DNA of 64,000 nt from Halorarum halophilum (GTDB taxonomy: Archaea; Halobacteriota; Halobacteria; Halobacteriales; Haloferacaceae), in the NCBI RefSeq assembly GCF_013401515.1, contig NZ_CP058529.1:2294001-2358000 (forward strand). Direction: 5' to 3'. The position numbers were made by a program, and so were the translations under genes. The stretch's first letter is position 1. Each line of letters begins with the position of its first letter. Below, piece by piece: positions 50,794 to 59,666 of this stretch. The notes below the pieces were generated by a model. That model saw only the letters and a list, made by a program, of their open reading frames with translations, did not search any database and was not told where the DNA came from.

Positions 50794-52059
50794 ATGGGAA
50801 CGACCGCGCGCCTGCGACGCCTGGCCGTCTACGACGCGCTGGCGCTGACGGCGCTCGTCTGGTTCCTCGCGAAGTTCCTCCGGTACGTCCTCCCGCCGCT
50901 GTTCGCCACCGCCTCGTTCCGGGCGGAGTTCGGCGTCTCGAACGCCGTGCTCGGGGCCGCCTACACCGCGATGATGGTCGTCTACGCGCTGATGCAGTTC
51001 CCCTCCGGCGCGCTGGCGGACCGCCTCGGCGCGACCCGGGTGGTAGTCGGCGGCGCCCTCGTCGCCGCCGGCGGGGCGCTCGTGCTCGCGGTTCCGGTTC
51101 CCGGCGACGTTCCGGTCGCGCTCCCCGCCCTCGGTGGCGCGTCGGCCGGGTTCCTCCTCCTCGTCGCCGGATTGTTGCTCGTCGGACTCGGAACGGGCGC
51201 GCACAAGACGGCCGCCGTCCGCCTGCTGTCACGGACCTACCCGGCGCGGACGGGCCGGGCGCTCGGCGTGCTCGACACCGTCGGCGCCCTCAGCGGCGTC
51301 GCCGCGGGCGCGGCGGTCGTGTTCTTCGCCGACGTGGCCGACTGGCACGCGCTGTACCTCGCGGCCGGCGTGGCGGGGATCGGCCTCGCGGTCGCGGTGG
51401 CGCTCAGGGTCCCCCGTCGGGTTCCGGATGTCGACCGGGAGGCGGGCAGTGGCGGAGGTGAGAGCGGAGGGGCCGGCGTTCGAACCTACCTGGCGCTGTT
51501 CGGGAGGCCCCGCTTCGCCGCCTTCGTCGGCGTGACGCTCTGCGTCGCGTTCGCGTACAACGGCGCGGTGGCGTTCCTCCCGCTGTACCTGACCGAGCAG
51601 GCCGGACTGGCGCCCGCGACCGCCTCCTTCCTCTACAGCGTCCTGTTCGCCGTCAGCTTCGTCCAGCTCGTCACCGGCGACCTCTCGGACCGGGTCGGCC
51701 GCCTGTCGGTGTTGGGCGGGACGACGGCGCTCGCGGCGGTCGGCCTCGTCGCCCTGCTCGCAGTCGGGACGGCGGGACCGGTCGTGCTCGGCGCGACCAT
51801 CGTCGCGTTCGGCGCCGGCGGGCACGGCTACCGGCCCGTCCGCGCCGCGTACCTCACCGAGGTCATCCCCGACGACCTCGCCGGCGGGGGGCTCGGTGTC
51901 GTCCGGACGGTGCTGATGATCGCCGGGGCGGTCGCGCCCGCGGTCGTGGGTGCGGTCGCCGACGCGACCGACTTCGGCGTCGCGTTCGCGGTGCTGGCGG
52001 CGGCGATGGTCGGGGCGGTCGCGCTGACGGCGCTGACTGCCGTGCTCGACGGCGAGTGA
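50794..52059 (+). CDS. Major facilitator superfamily transporter, 421 aa
   Basis: ATG at 50794 (MGTTARLRRLAVYDALALTA). About 12 membrane segments; GALADRLGATRVVVGGALVAAG near 70 is motif A and DLSDRVGRLSVLGG near 290 its repeat in the second half. Substrate unknown; the layout resembles nitrate/oxalate or sugar-phosphate type MFS proteins only generally. Upstream reading frame continues but is shadow sequence. Confidence 0.86.
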   Translation: MGTTARLRRLAVYDALALTALVWFLAKFLRYVLPPLFATASFRAEFGVSNAVLGAAYTAMMVVYALMQFPSGALADRLGATRVVVGGALVAAGGALVLAVPVPGDVPVALPALGGASAGFLLLVAGLLLVGLGTGAHKTAAVRLLSRTYPARTGRALGVLDTVGALSGVAAGAAVVFFADVADWHALYLAAGVAGIGLAVAVALRVPRRVPDVDREAGSGGGESGGAGVRTYLALFGRPRFAAFVGVTLCVAFAYNGAVAFLPLYLTEQAGLAPATASFLYSVLFAVSFVQLVTGDLSDRVGRLSVLGGTTALAAVGLVALLAVGTAGPVVLGATIVAFGAGGHGYRPVRAAYLTEVIPDDLAGGGLGVVRTVLMIAGAVAPAVVGAVADATDFGVAFAVLAAAMVGAVALTALTAVLDGE

Positions 52060-52107
52060 AAATTGGGAGTCCGGCGCTCCGGTCGAGTCTCGGGTTCGCG
52101 AGACGGC

Positions 52108-52953
52108 TCAGTCGTCGGCCGCGGGGACGCCCACCGACACCTCGGCGTTGTACGTGGCGACGAGGTCGTCGACGGCCGCCGAGTGGACCGCCTCCTGGGG
52201 GATGTGCATCGCCGAGAGGCTCACGTCGCCGTCGACGACGGCCGCGCGGTCCGACCAGGCCGGGTAGGAGTACGCCGTCCGCTCCAGCGTGGGGTAGCGG
52301 TCGGGCTGGTCGAGGCGGTCCCAGTAGTCGCTCTCCAGTCGGAACTCGCCGTCGTACTGCTCGCGCTCGTCGTCGGTGGCCTCGCGGACGTCGACGTCGT
52401 AGTCGGCCAGCGGTTCCACCGCGCGGAGTTCCCCGTGCTCCTCCAGCGGCGTGTTCACCGAGAGGTAGTCGACGTCGTCGAAGACGCCCGACTCCGGGAG
52501 GCGCTCGACCAGTTCGCGTGTGACCGCGGCGGGCACGTCGAAGGTGAACCCGTTCGGTGGGAAGAACTCCCGGCGGTGGTACGCCGAGACCGCGACCCCG
52601 GGGGTCCCGAGGTAGGCCGCCTCGACGGCGGCGCCGACGGTCCCCGAGTGGCCCATGAGGTACTCTCCGCAGTTCGGCCCGAGGTTGCAGCCGGAGACGA
52701 CGAGATCGAACTCCGCCTCCAGCGCGCGGAGGGCGTAGGCGGCGCAGTCCGCGGGCGTGCCGTGGACCTCGTACCCCCACTCGTGGTCGTCGACGTCGAC
52801 CGCGCGGGAGCGGGACCGGCCGACGCCGGACTGGTTGGTCGCGGGCGCGACGACCGTCACGTCGGCGACCGCGCGGAGCTCCTCGTACAGCGCCGCGAGC
52901 CCCGGCGAGTCGATGCCGTCGTCGTTCGTGAGGAGGACGTGCGGATCGGTCAT
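52108..52953 (-). CDS. surE: 5'/3'-nucleotidase SurE, 281 aa
   Basis: MTDPHVLLTNDDGIDSPGLAALYEEL is the SurE N-terminus with the metal-binding Asp-Asp; SGVGRSRS near 42, VSGCNLGPNCGEYLMGHSGTVGAA near 93-116 provide the other ligands. SurE removes phosphate from nucleoside monophosphates. It is about 30 residues longer than bacterial SurE. Convergent with the MFS gene. Confidence 0.93.
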   Translation of the reverse strand: MTDPHVLLTNDDGIDSPGLAALYEELRAVADVTVVAPATNQSGVGRSRSRAVDVDDHEWGYEVHGTPADCAAYALRALEAEFDLVVSGCNLGPNCGEYLMGHSGTVGAAVEAAYLGTPGVAVSAYHRREFFPPNGFTFDVPAAVTRELVERLPESGVFDDVDYLSVNTPLEEHGELRAVEPLADYDVDVREATDDEREQYDGEFRLESDYWDRLDQPDRYPTLERTAYSYPAWSDRAAVVDGDVSLSAMHIPQEAVHSAAVDDLVATYNAEVSVGVPAADD

Positions 52954-53121
52954 GCCAGGAGTGCGGCCCGCGTCGCAAAGGATACGTCGGTCCGTTCCGG
53001 CTCAGTTCGTCGGGCGGCGATCGATCCATCCTCGACCGGCCCCGCGGGGCCGCCGCCGCACGGTGGCGTGTGATTCGGACACACGCCCGATTTTTTGACG
53101 CGTCGGCGTCTTGGGCGGGCT

Positions 53122-53706
53122 ATGGGAATCGGGGAGACGGCCCGGACGGCCTACCGGGAGGCGCTGCCGGCGCTGTCGGCGAGCGTCGTCGGGGGGCTGC
53201 TCGCGGGGGTCGTCCTGGGGGGGATGCGCGCCGAGTTCCGGGCGGTCCCCGGCCTGCTCGTCCTCGTGCCCGCGCTGCTCGCGACGCGGGGGAACGTGTA
53301 CGGGAGCTTCGGCGCGCGGCTCTCGACCGGGCTCCACCAGGGGCTCGTCGAACCCCGGGTCAGCGCGGGTGACGAACGCCTGCGTGGGGCGGTCGCCGCC
53401 GCCCTCTCGAACGGCATCGGCATCGCGGCCTTCGCCGCGCTCGCCGCGTACCTCGTCCTCACCCTGCTGGGCGAACCGGTCGCGCCGGCGGGGACGCTCG
53501 TCCTCGTCGCGACCCTGGCGGGGGTGCTCTCGGGCGTCGCGCTCGCGGGTGTGGTCATCCTCGTCGTCTTCGCGGGCTACCGGCGGGGGCTCGACCCGGA
53601 CACGCTGGTCGGCCCACTGGTCACAACTACGGGCGACGTGTTCGGTACGCTGTTCCTCCTGCTGTCGGTACGGGCGACGCTCGCGCTGGTCGGGGGTGGC
53701 GGATGA
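53122..53706 (+). CDS. MgtE-like membrane domain protein, first half, 194 aa
   Basis: ATG at 53122. Five hydrophobic segments; LLVLVPALLATRGNVYGSFGARLST near 53-77 and PLVTTTGDVFGTLFLL near 168-183 are signatures of the MgtE (SLC41) membrane domain for divalent cations. It lacks the cytosolic N and CBS domains. The paired gene at 53762 encodes a similar protein; together they may form a heterodimer. Confidence 0.82.
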   Translation: MGIGETARTAYREALPALSASVVGGLLAGVVLGGMRAEFRAVPGLLVLVPALLATRGNVYGSFGARLSTGLHQGLVEPRVSAGDERLRGAVAAALSNGIGIAAFAALAAYLVLTLLGEPVAPAGTLVLVATLAGVLSGVALAGVVILVVFAGYRRGLDPDTLVGPLVTTTGDVFGTLFLLLSVRATLALVGGGG

Positions 53707-53761
53707 CGCCTGTCGGGCGACCGATCACGGCCGAACGGACGGCCGCGGCCGGAGGCGAGGG

Positions 53762-54319
53762 ATGACCGAGGAGTGGACCGTCCGGCGCATCTCGCGTACG
53801 ATGGTCCCCCTCCTCCTGGTGCTCACGCTCGTGGAGCTCGGCTCGGGGCTGGTGCTCGGCGCGTTCGAGGAGCGCCTGCTGTCGGCGCCGTCGCTGCTCG
53901 TGCTCGTGCCGGTGACCATCGGCACCGCGGGGAACCTCGGCTCGATCCTGGCCTCGCGGCTCTCGACGGCGTTCCACCTCGGGACGCTCTCGTTCTCGCC
54001 GACGGACGACGACCTGGCCGGCAACGCGCTCGCGACGGTCGCGCTGGCGGCGACGCTGTTCCCGGTCGTCGGCCTCGGCGCGTGGGCGCTGGCCGCGCTC
54101 ACGGGGTCGACCGCGCTCTCGCCCTGGACCGTCGTGCTCGTCGCGGTGAGTTCGGGCGTCACCCTCGCCGTGCTCGCGGTGGCGGTGACGCTCGTCGCGA
54201 CGTACGCCGCCTACCGGTTCTCGCTCGACCCGGACGACGTGGTGATCCCGGTCGTGACGAACGTCTGCGACGTGCTCGGGGTGCTGGTGCTGTTCGCGGC
54301 CGTGATCGTGTTCACCTGA
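53762..54319 (+). CDS. MgtE-like membrane domain protein, second half, 185 aa
   Basis: ATG at 53762. LLVLVPVTIGTAGNLGSILASRLST near 43-67 and IPVVTNVCDVLGVLVLF near 160 align with the same positions of the preceding protein, so the two are paralogues of one MgtE membrane half. The 55-bp gap fits an operon. Probably the partner subunit of a divalent cation channel. Confidence 0.82.
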   Translation: MTEEWTVRRISRTMVPLLLVLTLVELGSGLVLGAFEERLLSAPSLLVLVPVTIGTAGNLGSILASRLSTAFHLGTLSFSPTDDDLAGNALATVALAATLFPVVGLGAWALAALTGSTALSPWTVVLVAVSSGVTLAVLAVAVTLVATYAAYRFSLDPDDVVIPVVTNVCDVLGVLVLFAAVIVFT

Positions 54320-54388
54320 GCCGGCTCCACCGCCGCTTCGGGGGGCGCCCGGGGAACCGTTTACCTGACGGGGGACCGAGAGTCGAGT

Positions 54389-54541
54389 ATGAAACCCGCA
54401 CCCCGCGTCTGTCCCCGGTGCGGGGCGACGGACTCCTACCGAGCGCGGTACACCACGGGCGGCGGGTGGCGGGTGTCCCACTACGTCTGCGACGAGTGCG
54501 GGCGGAGACACGACCCGCGCGAGGAGGCAGGGACCGGGTAA
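54389..54541 (+). CDS. Zinc-ribbon micro-protein, 50 aa
   Basis: ATG at 54389 gives MKPAPRVCPRCGATDSYRAR ... YVCDECGRRHDPREE: two C-x2-C knuckles about 25 residues apart, a compact zinc beta-ribbon. It follows the MgtE-like pair and converges with the NTF2-like gene. Too short for the standard ORF cut-off but well formed. Confidence 0.65.
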   Translation: MKPAPRVCPRCGATDSYRARYTTGGGWRVSHYVCDECGRRHDPREEAGTG

Positions 54542-54617
54542 CTCGTAAGGACTGTCTGAACCACTCCCGCCCGACGGATGGAGTGTGACCGCCGCCGGCG
54601 GGTGCCCCCGCTGCCGC

Positions 54618-55049
54618 TCACAGCCAGGGGTAGCGTTCCGTGTCCGCGCCCGCGTAGTCGGGGTCGAGGTAGATGAAGAGCCGCCGGATCGCCCCCTCGC
54701 GGACCTCGAACACGTCGCACCAGCGGCCCCCGCCGGGCTCGCCGTCCGGGTGCCACTCGACCCCGTCGGCCGTCTCGCCGCTGCTCGTCCCCTCGACGAC
54801 GACCGTGTCGCCGTCGACGACGTAGTTGAAGTACTCGTAGTCGTGGGCCATGCTCGTCACCGTCCCGCCCACGTCGCCGAACAGCTCCCCGATCTCGTCG
54901 GTCCCGGTCGCGACGCCCCACTTCGGGTAGAACACCCGCGCATCCGCGGCGAACAGGTCGAGGAACTCCTCGCCCGCGTCGAGCCGTCTGAAGTAGGTTT
55001 CCACCAGGTCCGTCCGTTCCTCCTCGGTCATCGTCCGGTATTCTTCCAT
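54618..55049 (-). CDS. SnoaL/NTF2-like domain protein, 143 aa
   Basis: ATG at 55049 (MEEYRTMTEEERTDLVETYF). One cone-shaped NTF2-like fold: helix FRRLDAGEEFLDLFAADARVFYPKWG, then strands including DYEYFNYVVDGDTVVVEGTS and WCDVFEVREGAIRRLFIYLDP. Family members range from ketosteroid isomerase-like enzymes to binding proteins; the role is not inferable. CATCAACGTTATGG region shows weak promoter sequence. Confidence 0.78.
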   Translation of the reverse strand: MEEYRTMTEEERTDLVETYFRRLDAGEEFLDLFAADARVFYPKWGVATGTDEIGELFGDVGGTVTSMAHDYEYFNYVVDGDTVVVEGTSSGETADGVEWHPDGEPGGGRWCDVFEVREGAIRRLFIYLDPDYAGADTERYPWL

Positions 55050-55202
55050 AACGTTGATGATGTTCGTACGGGCGCCTAAACGTTCCCCCGGTCGTGCCCG
55101 TATCGCCCGTTTCGTGGCGTCAGTCCGTTTCCCCGACGGTCCAGCCGCGACGAACCCGCAGTCACGCGAACCTATTTGCGGGCGTGCCGACACACCCCGT
55201 CC

Positions 55203-56378
55203 ATGAGCGACGGATTCCCGGACCAGCCCGGACCGAGGCGGCAGACGCGGGTGTTCATGGAGGGGATGGCGGACGTCACGCCGGACCTCCCGATGTCCTT
55301 CGAGGACCTGGAGGCGGCCGCCCTCGACGCCCTCACGCCCGAGGCGTTCGACTACGTCGCCGGCGGCGCGGGCGGGGAGGACACCGTCGACCGGAACCGC
55401 GAGGCGTTCCGTCGACGCCGCCTGCTCCCGCGGGTGCTCCGCGACGTGAGCGAGCGCGACCTCTCGACCACCGTCTGCGGGACGGACCTCGATCACCCCG
55501 TCATGCTCGCGCCGGTCGGCGTCCAGTCCATCATCCACGAGGAGGGCGAGCGCGTGACCGCCCGCGCCGCCGACGACCTGGGGATGGGGATGGTCTCCAG
55601 TTCGGCCGCGTCGACGACGATGGAGGACGTCCGCGAGGAACTCGGAGACGCGCCGGGGTGGTTCCAGTTGTACTGGAGCGCGGACCACGACCTCGCGAAG
55701 AGCTTCGTCGATCGCGCGACCGAGTCGGGCTACGAGGCGCTCGTCGTGACGCTCGACACGCCGATGCTCGCGTGGCGCGAGCGCGACATGCAGCGGGCGT
55801 ACCTCCCGTTCCTCGACGGCGAGGGCGTCGCCAACTACTTCTCGGACCCGACGTTCCGCGACCGGCTGGACGGCGACGTCCAGGACAACGAACTGGCCGC
55901 CGTCAAGGAGTTCATCGAGGTGTTTGGCGACCCGACGCTCACCTGGGACGACTTCGAGTGGCTGTGCGAGTACAGCGACATGCCGGTCGTGCCGAAGGGA
56001 ATCCTGCACCCCGCCGACGCGGAGCGGGCGGTCGAGGCGGGCGCCGCGGGCGTCGTCGTCTCGAACCACGGCGGCCGACAGGTCGACGGCGCGGTCGCGG
56101 CGCTGGATCAGCTCCCGGACGTCGTGGACGCGGTCGGGGACAACGCGGACGTGCTGTTCGACAGCGGCATCCGCCGCGGCGCGGACGCGCTGAAGGCGCT
56201 CGCGCTCGGCGCCGACGCGGTGCTGCTCGGCCGGCCGTACGTGTACGGGCTGGCGCTCGGGGGCGCCGACGGCGTCCGGGAGGTGTGCGAGAACTTCCTC
56301 GCCGACCTCGACCTGGCGATGGGGCTCATCGGGTGTACAGAACTGTCCGACGTGGACGAGTCGGTGCTCGCGGATTGA
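55203..56378 (+). CDS. FMN-dependent alpha-hydroxyacid oxidase/dehydrogenase (lactate oxidase family), 391 aa
   Basis: ATG at 55203. A TIM barrel with FDYVAGGAGGEDTVDRNREAF near 52, PVMLAPVGVQ near 100, VVTLDTPMLAWRERD near 182, VVPKGILHPADA near 262 and the catalytic-His motif VVSNHGGRQVDG near 280; FDSGIRRGADALKALALGA binds the FMN phosphate. It oxidises L-lactate or a similar 2-hydroxyacid to the 2-oxoacid. Substrate is not determined by the sequence alone. Confidence 0.9.
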   Translation: MSDGFPDQPGPRRQTRVFMEGMADVTPDLPMSFEDLEAAALDALTPEAFDYVAGGAGGEDTVDRNREAFRRRRLLPRVLRDVSERDLSTTVCGTDLDHPVMLAPVGVQSIIHEEGERVTARAADDLGMGMVSSSAASTTMEDVREELGDAPGWFQLYWSADHDLAKSFVDRATESGYEALVVTLDTPMLAWRERDMQRAYLPFLDGEGVANYFSDPTFRDRLDGDVQDNELAAVKEFIEVFGDPTLTWDDFEWLCEYSDMPVVPKGILHPADAERAVEAGAAGVVVSNHGGRQVDGAVAALDQLPDVVDAVGDNADVLFDSGIRRGADALKALALGADAVLLGRPYVYGLALGGADGVREVCENFLADLDLAMGLIGCTELSDVDESVLAD

Positions 56379-56429
56379 GCAGGGTACGGGAACAGTGCTT
56401 CGGGAAAAGGGGGCGCGCGACGCTTCGGC

Positions 56430-56861
56430 CTACCGCCGCCGGTTGCCGTTCGGGTCGACGGGCCGCCCGTCCTCGGTCGGCGGCGCGATGTGGTCGATAT
56501 ACTCCTCGACGGTCGGCTCGCGGACGGTCACCGTCACCTCGATGTCGCCGAGTTCGTCCGGCTCGCCGACGGAGAAGTTGATCACGCCCTGGAAGGCGGC
56601 CTGCTTCTTCAGCGAGAACGAGAAGCCGTCCTCGGTCGTGCCCTTCGCGAACTCCCGGCGGGCGGTGTCGAGGATCTCCTGTTCGTGGAGTTGATCGGAG
56701 AACGGGTCGAGGGTGTGGGTCTCGGCGACGAGCGTGCCCGGCTCGTGTTCGAACTCCGCGTTCGGGAAGAGGTTCTCGACCGCGTCGGCGACGCGGGCGG
56801 TGACCTCGGTGTCCCGGACGGGTACCTCGATCCGGGCGTCGATGCTGTAGACGGTCGTCAC
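56430..56861 (-). CDS. UPF0201 / COG1325 RNA-binding-like protein, 143 aa
   Basis: GTG at 56861 gives (M)TTVYSIDARIEVPVRDTEV and ends with IEVTVTVREPTVEEYIDHIAPP. It matches the archaeal UPF0201 family, which sits beside UPF0200 and in some archaea is fused to it. The start overlaps the UPF0200 gene stop by 4 bp, consistent with that association. Possibly RNA binding; not experimentally fixed. Confidence 0.82.
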   Translation of the reverse strand: MTTVYSIDARIEVPVRDTEVTARVADAVENLFPNAEFEHEPGTLVAETHTLDPFSDQLHEQEILDTARREFAKGTTEDGFSFSLKKQAAFQGVINFSVGEPDELGDIEVTVTVREPTVEEYIDHIAPPTEDGRPVDPNGNRRR

Positions 56862-57460
56862 GTTCGACCCCCCGCGTCGGCCTCCCGCGTCCCGTCGGCC
56901 GCCGATCGCTCGATGTCCTCGACGAGCAGATCCCGGGCATGCCGTCGGAACGCCTCCAGCGTTCCCGTGTTGTCGATGGTCACGTCGGCCGCGTCGATGA
57001 CCTCGCCCATGCCGAAGTCGAGTTCGCGCTCCTCGCGCTTCCGGAGCGCCTCGACGTCGAGGTCGGAGTCGTCGCGCCCGCGGGCGCCGAGCCGTTCGGC
57101 CCGGAGGTCGAACGGCGCCGTGATGGCGACGAGGAGGAAGCTCTCCCCGAACGCCTCGCGGAAGCGCGCCAGTTCGACCATCGAGCGGAGGCCGTCGACC
57201 AGGACGGCGTCGGCCCCGGCCCGCGACGCGGCCTCCCGGACCGCCGGGACGGTCCGCTCGGCGATGGCGGCGGGGCCGTCCTCCTCGCGGAGCGCCTTCG
57301 CGACCGCGCCGTGGTGCTCGGCGGGGTCGAGTCCCCGGCTGCGACACTCCTCGCGGATGACGTCGCCCATCGTCACGACGGGCACGTCCTCCTCCTCGGC
57401 GACGGCGGCGACCTCGCCCTTGCCGCTGCCGGGCAGCCCGACGGTACCGATGACTCGCAT
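56858..57460 (-). CDS. UPF0200 family nucleotide kinase (dephospho-CoA kinase-like), 200 aa
   Basis: ATG at 57460 (MRVIGTVGLPGSGKGEVAAVAEE). P-loop GLPGSGKG (8-15), VTMGDVIREECRSRGL near 30, LVDGLRSMVELARFREAF near 88 and an R-rich lid region (RAERLGARGRDD near 122) make a P-loop NMP-kinase fold. It is known as UPF0200 in archaea; the substrate is uncertain. It is co-transcribed with UPF0201. The longer upstream frame overlaps the tRNA gene and is not coding. Confidence 0.85.
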   Translation of the reverse strand: MRVIGTVGLPGSGKGEVAAVAEEEDVPVVTMGDVIREECRSRGLDPAEHHGAVAKALREEDGPAAIAERTVPAVREAASRAGADAVLVDGLRSMVELARFREAFGESFLLVAITAPFDLRAERLGARGRDDSDLDVEALRKREERELDFGMGEVIDAADVTIDNTGTLEAFRRHARDLLVEDIERSAADGTREADAGGRT

Positions 57461-57561
57461 CGCTCCCCGGTTCGCCGCTGTCGGTGTTAAGACCTGCGGG
57501 ACCGCCGAGCGTGGGGGGTGAATCGGGTCGTTTTTGCCGTTGCCCGCGTTTGCTCGGACGA

Positions 57562-57667
57562 GGGCGCGTAGCTCAGTCCGGATTGAGAGCGTCGGACTTC
57601 TAACCGCACCGGGCTTCCGGTGTGGGGAGCCATCCGACGGTCGCGGGTTCAAATCCCGTCGCGCCCG
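57562..57667 (+). tRNA. tRNA-Arg (anticodon UCU) with an intron of about 29 nt
   Basis: Acceptor GGGCGCG (57562-57568) pairs with CGCGCCC (57660-57666), discriminator G. D-stem GCTC/GAGC; anticodon stem TCGGA/TCCGA around a CTTCTAA loop giving anticodon TCT; T-arm GCGGG-TTCAAAT-CCCGT (one G-U pair). Between loop and 3' stem is extra sequence containing the hairpin CACCGG-GCTT-CCGGTG, an archaeal bulge-helix-bulge intron at position 37/38. CCA is not encoded. Confidence 0.9.
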
Positions 57668-57764
57668 TAGTGGTCGAGCGATAGCGAGACTCGGAGGGCG
57701 ACCCACGGGATTCCGAACCAGGGAGCACGCAGCGCCGAGTGAAACGAGGCGACCGTGCGACCGA

Positions 57765-57786
57765 GGTTCAAATCCCGTCGCGCCCG
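57765..57786 (+). repeat. Duplicate of the tRNA-Arg 3' end (relic att site)
   Basis: GGTTCAAATCCCGTCGCGCC plus CG repeats the tRNA 3' end (57646-57667) exactly over 22 bp, 119 bp downstream. This is the footprint left when an integrase that targets a tRNA 3' end inserted and the element was later lost. The 97 bp between carries no gene. Confidence 0.75.
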
Positions 57787-57847
57787 CTTCTACGCCACAT
57801 TAGCAGGGCGCACGCCTTTCCGCCTGGGGACGGAATAAGGCACACTC

Positions 57848-58507
57848 GTGAGCGTCATCCTCGAGTTCACCATCGATTCGGACGAGTTCGCGCTGGGAAC
57901 GGCGCTCGGGGGCATCCCCGGAATGGTCATCGAACTCGAACGGCTCGTGCCGATGGGGGGGTCGTCCATCCCCTTTTTCTGGGCGTCAGGGGGTGACTTC
58001 GACGCGCTCGAAACACAAGTCCGCGAGAGCGATCTGGTGACGGGCCTCACCGCCCTCGACCGGATCGACGACATGGTGCACTACCGCGTCGACTGGGTCG
58101 GGGAGACCGGAGTGTTGCTGAAGGGAATACACGATATGGGCGGGGCAATCCTCGAAGGAACGAGCAACGGGACGTGGCACTTCCGGGTCCGGTTCCCCGA
58201 CCACCAAGCCCTGGCAGCGTTCTACAACTACCTCACCGAACACGACGTCTCCGTCCACGTCGAGCGCGTCTACACGCTCACCGAGGAGACCTCCCGAGTG
58301 CGGGCGTTCGATCTGACCCACGACCAGCGGGAAGCGCTCGTGCTGGCGCTCGACAGGGGCTACTTCGCCACCCCGAGCGAGGCGAGCCTCGACGACCTCG
58401 CCGAGGACCTCGGCATCACCCAGCAGGCGCTCTCGAAGCGGATCCGCAGGGGGAACGAGAAGGTCCTTCGGAACGTCCTCGGCTCGTCCGCGAACGACCT
58501 GTTGTAG
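57848..58507 (+). CDS. Bat-type HTH-10 transcriptional regulator, 219 aa
   Basis: GTG at 57848 with GGAATAAGG about 20-25 bp upstream. The N-terminal 150 residues form the bacterio-opsin-activator-type ligand domain; the C-terminal HTH_10 domain (LTHDQREALVLALDRGYFATPSEASLDDLAEDLGITQQALSKRIRRG) is typical of haloarchaeal Bat-family regulators. Ligand and target unknown. Confidence 0.88.
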   Translation: MSVILEFTIDSDEFALGTALGGIPGMVIELERLVPMGGSSIPFFWASGGDFDALETQVRESDLVTGLTALDRIDDMVHYRVDWVGETGVLLKGIHDMGGAILEGTSNGTWHFRVRFPDHQALAAFYNYLTEHDVSVHVERVYTLTEETSRVRAFDLTHDQREALVLALDRGYFATPSEASLDDLAEDLGITQQALSKRIRRGNEKVLRNVLGSSANDLL

Positions 58508-58600
58508 CCGAATCGCGGGTCCGTCGACGATCCTTATAAAACGGTGGTTCGAACAACTACAACTCGTATCCGATACCGTCCACTCGCACCGTGTGAGAGG

Positions 58601-58975
58601 ATGAGCGAACACGCGCCCGCCGAACCGTCGCCGGCACAGCTGGTCGAACACCTCACGACGCTCACCGACGTCGAGGAGGACAACCTGTTCGACGCGCTCT
58701 CGTCGACTCGACGGCGACACGTCCTCACGGTGCTGCTCACGGAGGCCCGACCCGTCGGACGGGTCAGACTCGCCAGCGAGGTCGCGGCGCTGGAAACCGG
58801 CACCGGATCTGAGAGGCGGAGCGACGAACTGGAGCGGGAGGTTCGGCTGTCGCTCCATCACGTTCACCTTCCGAAGCTCAGCCGGGCGGGCTTCGTCGCT
58901 ATCGACGAGGACCGCGACCTCGTGTGGCCCGGCTGGACCCTCCCGATCGCGGACCCCGTGCTCCGGACCGAGTAG
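58601..58975 (+). CDS. Haloarchaeal winged-helix protein (DUF7344-like), 124 aa
   Basis: ATG at 58601. NLFDALSSTRRRHVLTVLLTEARPVGRVRLASEVAAL is the helix-turn-helix part typical of these abundant haloarchaeal proteins, followed by SLHHVHLPKLSRAGFVAIDEDRDLV as the wing. TCCTTATAAAACG at about 58530 is a good TATA box. It follows the Bat-type gene; shared control is possible. Confidence 0.8.
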   Translation: MSEHAPAEPSPAQLVEHLTTLTDVEEDNLFDALSSTRRRHVLTVLLTEARPVGRVRLASEVAALETGTGSERRSDELEREVRLSLHHVHLPKLSRAGFVAIDEDRDLVWPGWTLPIADPVLRTE

Positions 58976-59174
58976 GGCACGGACCGACGCGATACCGACG
59001 TACCGCCGTGGTTTCGGGATCGCGTCGGCGGACGACGAACCGCCCGTGTCGCGACGGTCGTCGCCAGATCACGGCTCCCGGACCAGTTCCGGAAGGGTAG
59101 CCCCCTCCCACCGCGTCGCTCTCGGTCGGTTCGATCCCGATTCTGGAGACGCCCGTTCTCGGAAAACTCGCCGG

Positions 59175-59666
59175 TCAGGAGTGGCTCCGAGATGAGTCGC
59201 CACCGACCGGCAGCAACTCCCCGCCGAGCACGCCGTAGGAGAGCGAGTAGCGCCCCGGCCCGGTGAAGACGAGCGCGGCGGTAGCACACAGGAGCACGAA
59301 CGTGTACTCGTAGCCCCCGTCCGCGACGGCGAAGCCGTTCGGAAGGTGATAAAGGAACGTGGCGACGGCCATGTCGACTGCGAGCAGGCCCGCGACGAAC
59401 CTCGTCAGGAAGCCGAACAGTAGGAGGGCGCCGCCGACCATCTCCAGGAGGCTCACGAACCACGCGAGGGCGGTCGGCGCGGGGAAGCCGAGACCCGAGA
59501 TCAGCCCCGCCAGCGCGGCGACGGGGACCGCGTCCGGCCCGACCTGGAACACCTTGCCGACGCCGGTCACCACGAACACGACGCCGAGGGCGACCCGGAG
59601 CAGTAGGAGCCCGATGCTGGTCGATCGATCGTTCGCCGGATTCCGTGGGGTAGTGGTCGATGACAT
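59175..59666 (-). CDS. DoxX-family membrane protein, 163 aa
   Basis: Four membrane segments; LLLLRVALGVVFVVTGVGKVFQ near 20-41 and the middle FVSLLEMVGGALLLFGFLTRF are the DoxX/SURF4 family pattern. Members relate to thiosulfate:quinone oxidoreductase subunits and redox or sporulation proteins; the role here is open. Confidence 0.85.
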   Translation of the reverse strand: MSSTTTPRNPANDRSTSIGLLLLRVALGVVFVVTGVGKVFQVGPDAVPVAALAGLISGLGFPAPTALAWFVSLLEMVGGALLLFGFLTRFVAGLLAVDMAVATFLYHLPNGFAVADGGYEYTFVLLCATAALVFTGPGRYSLSYGVLGGELLPVGGDSSRSHS

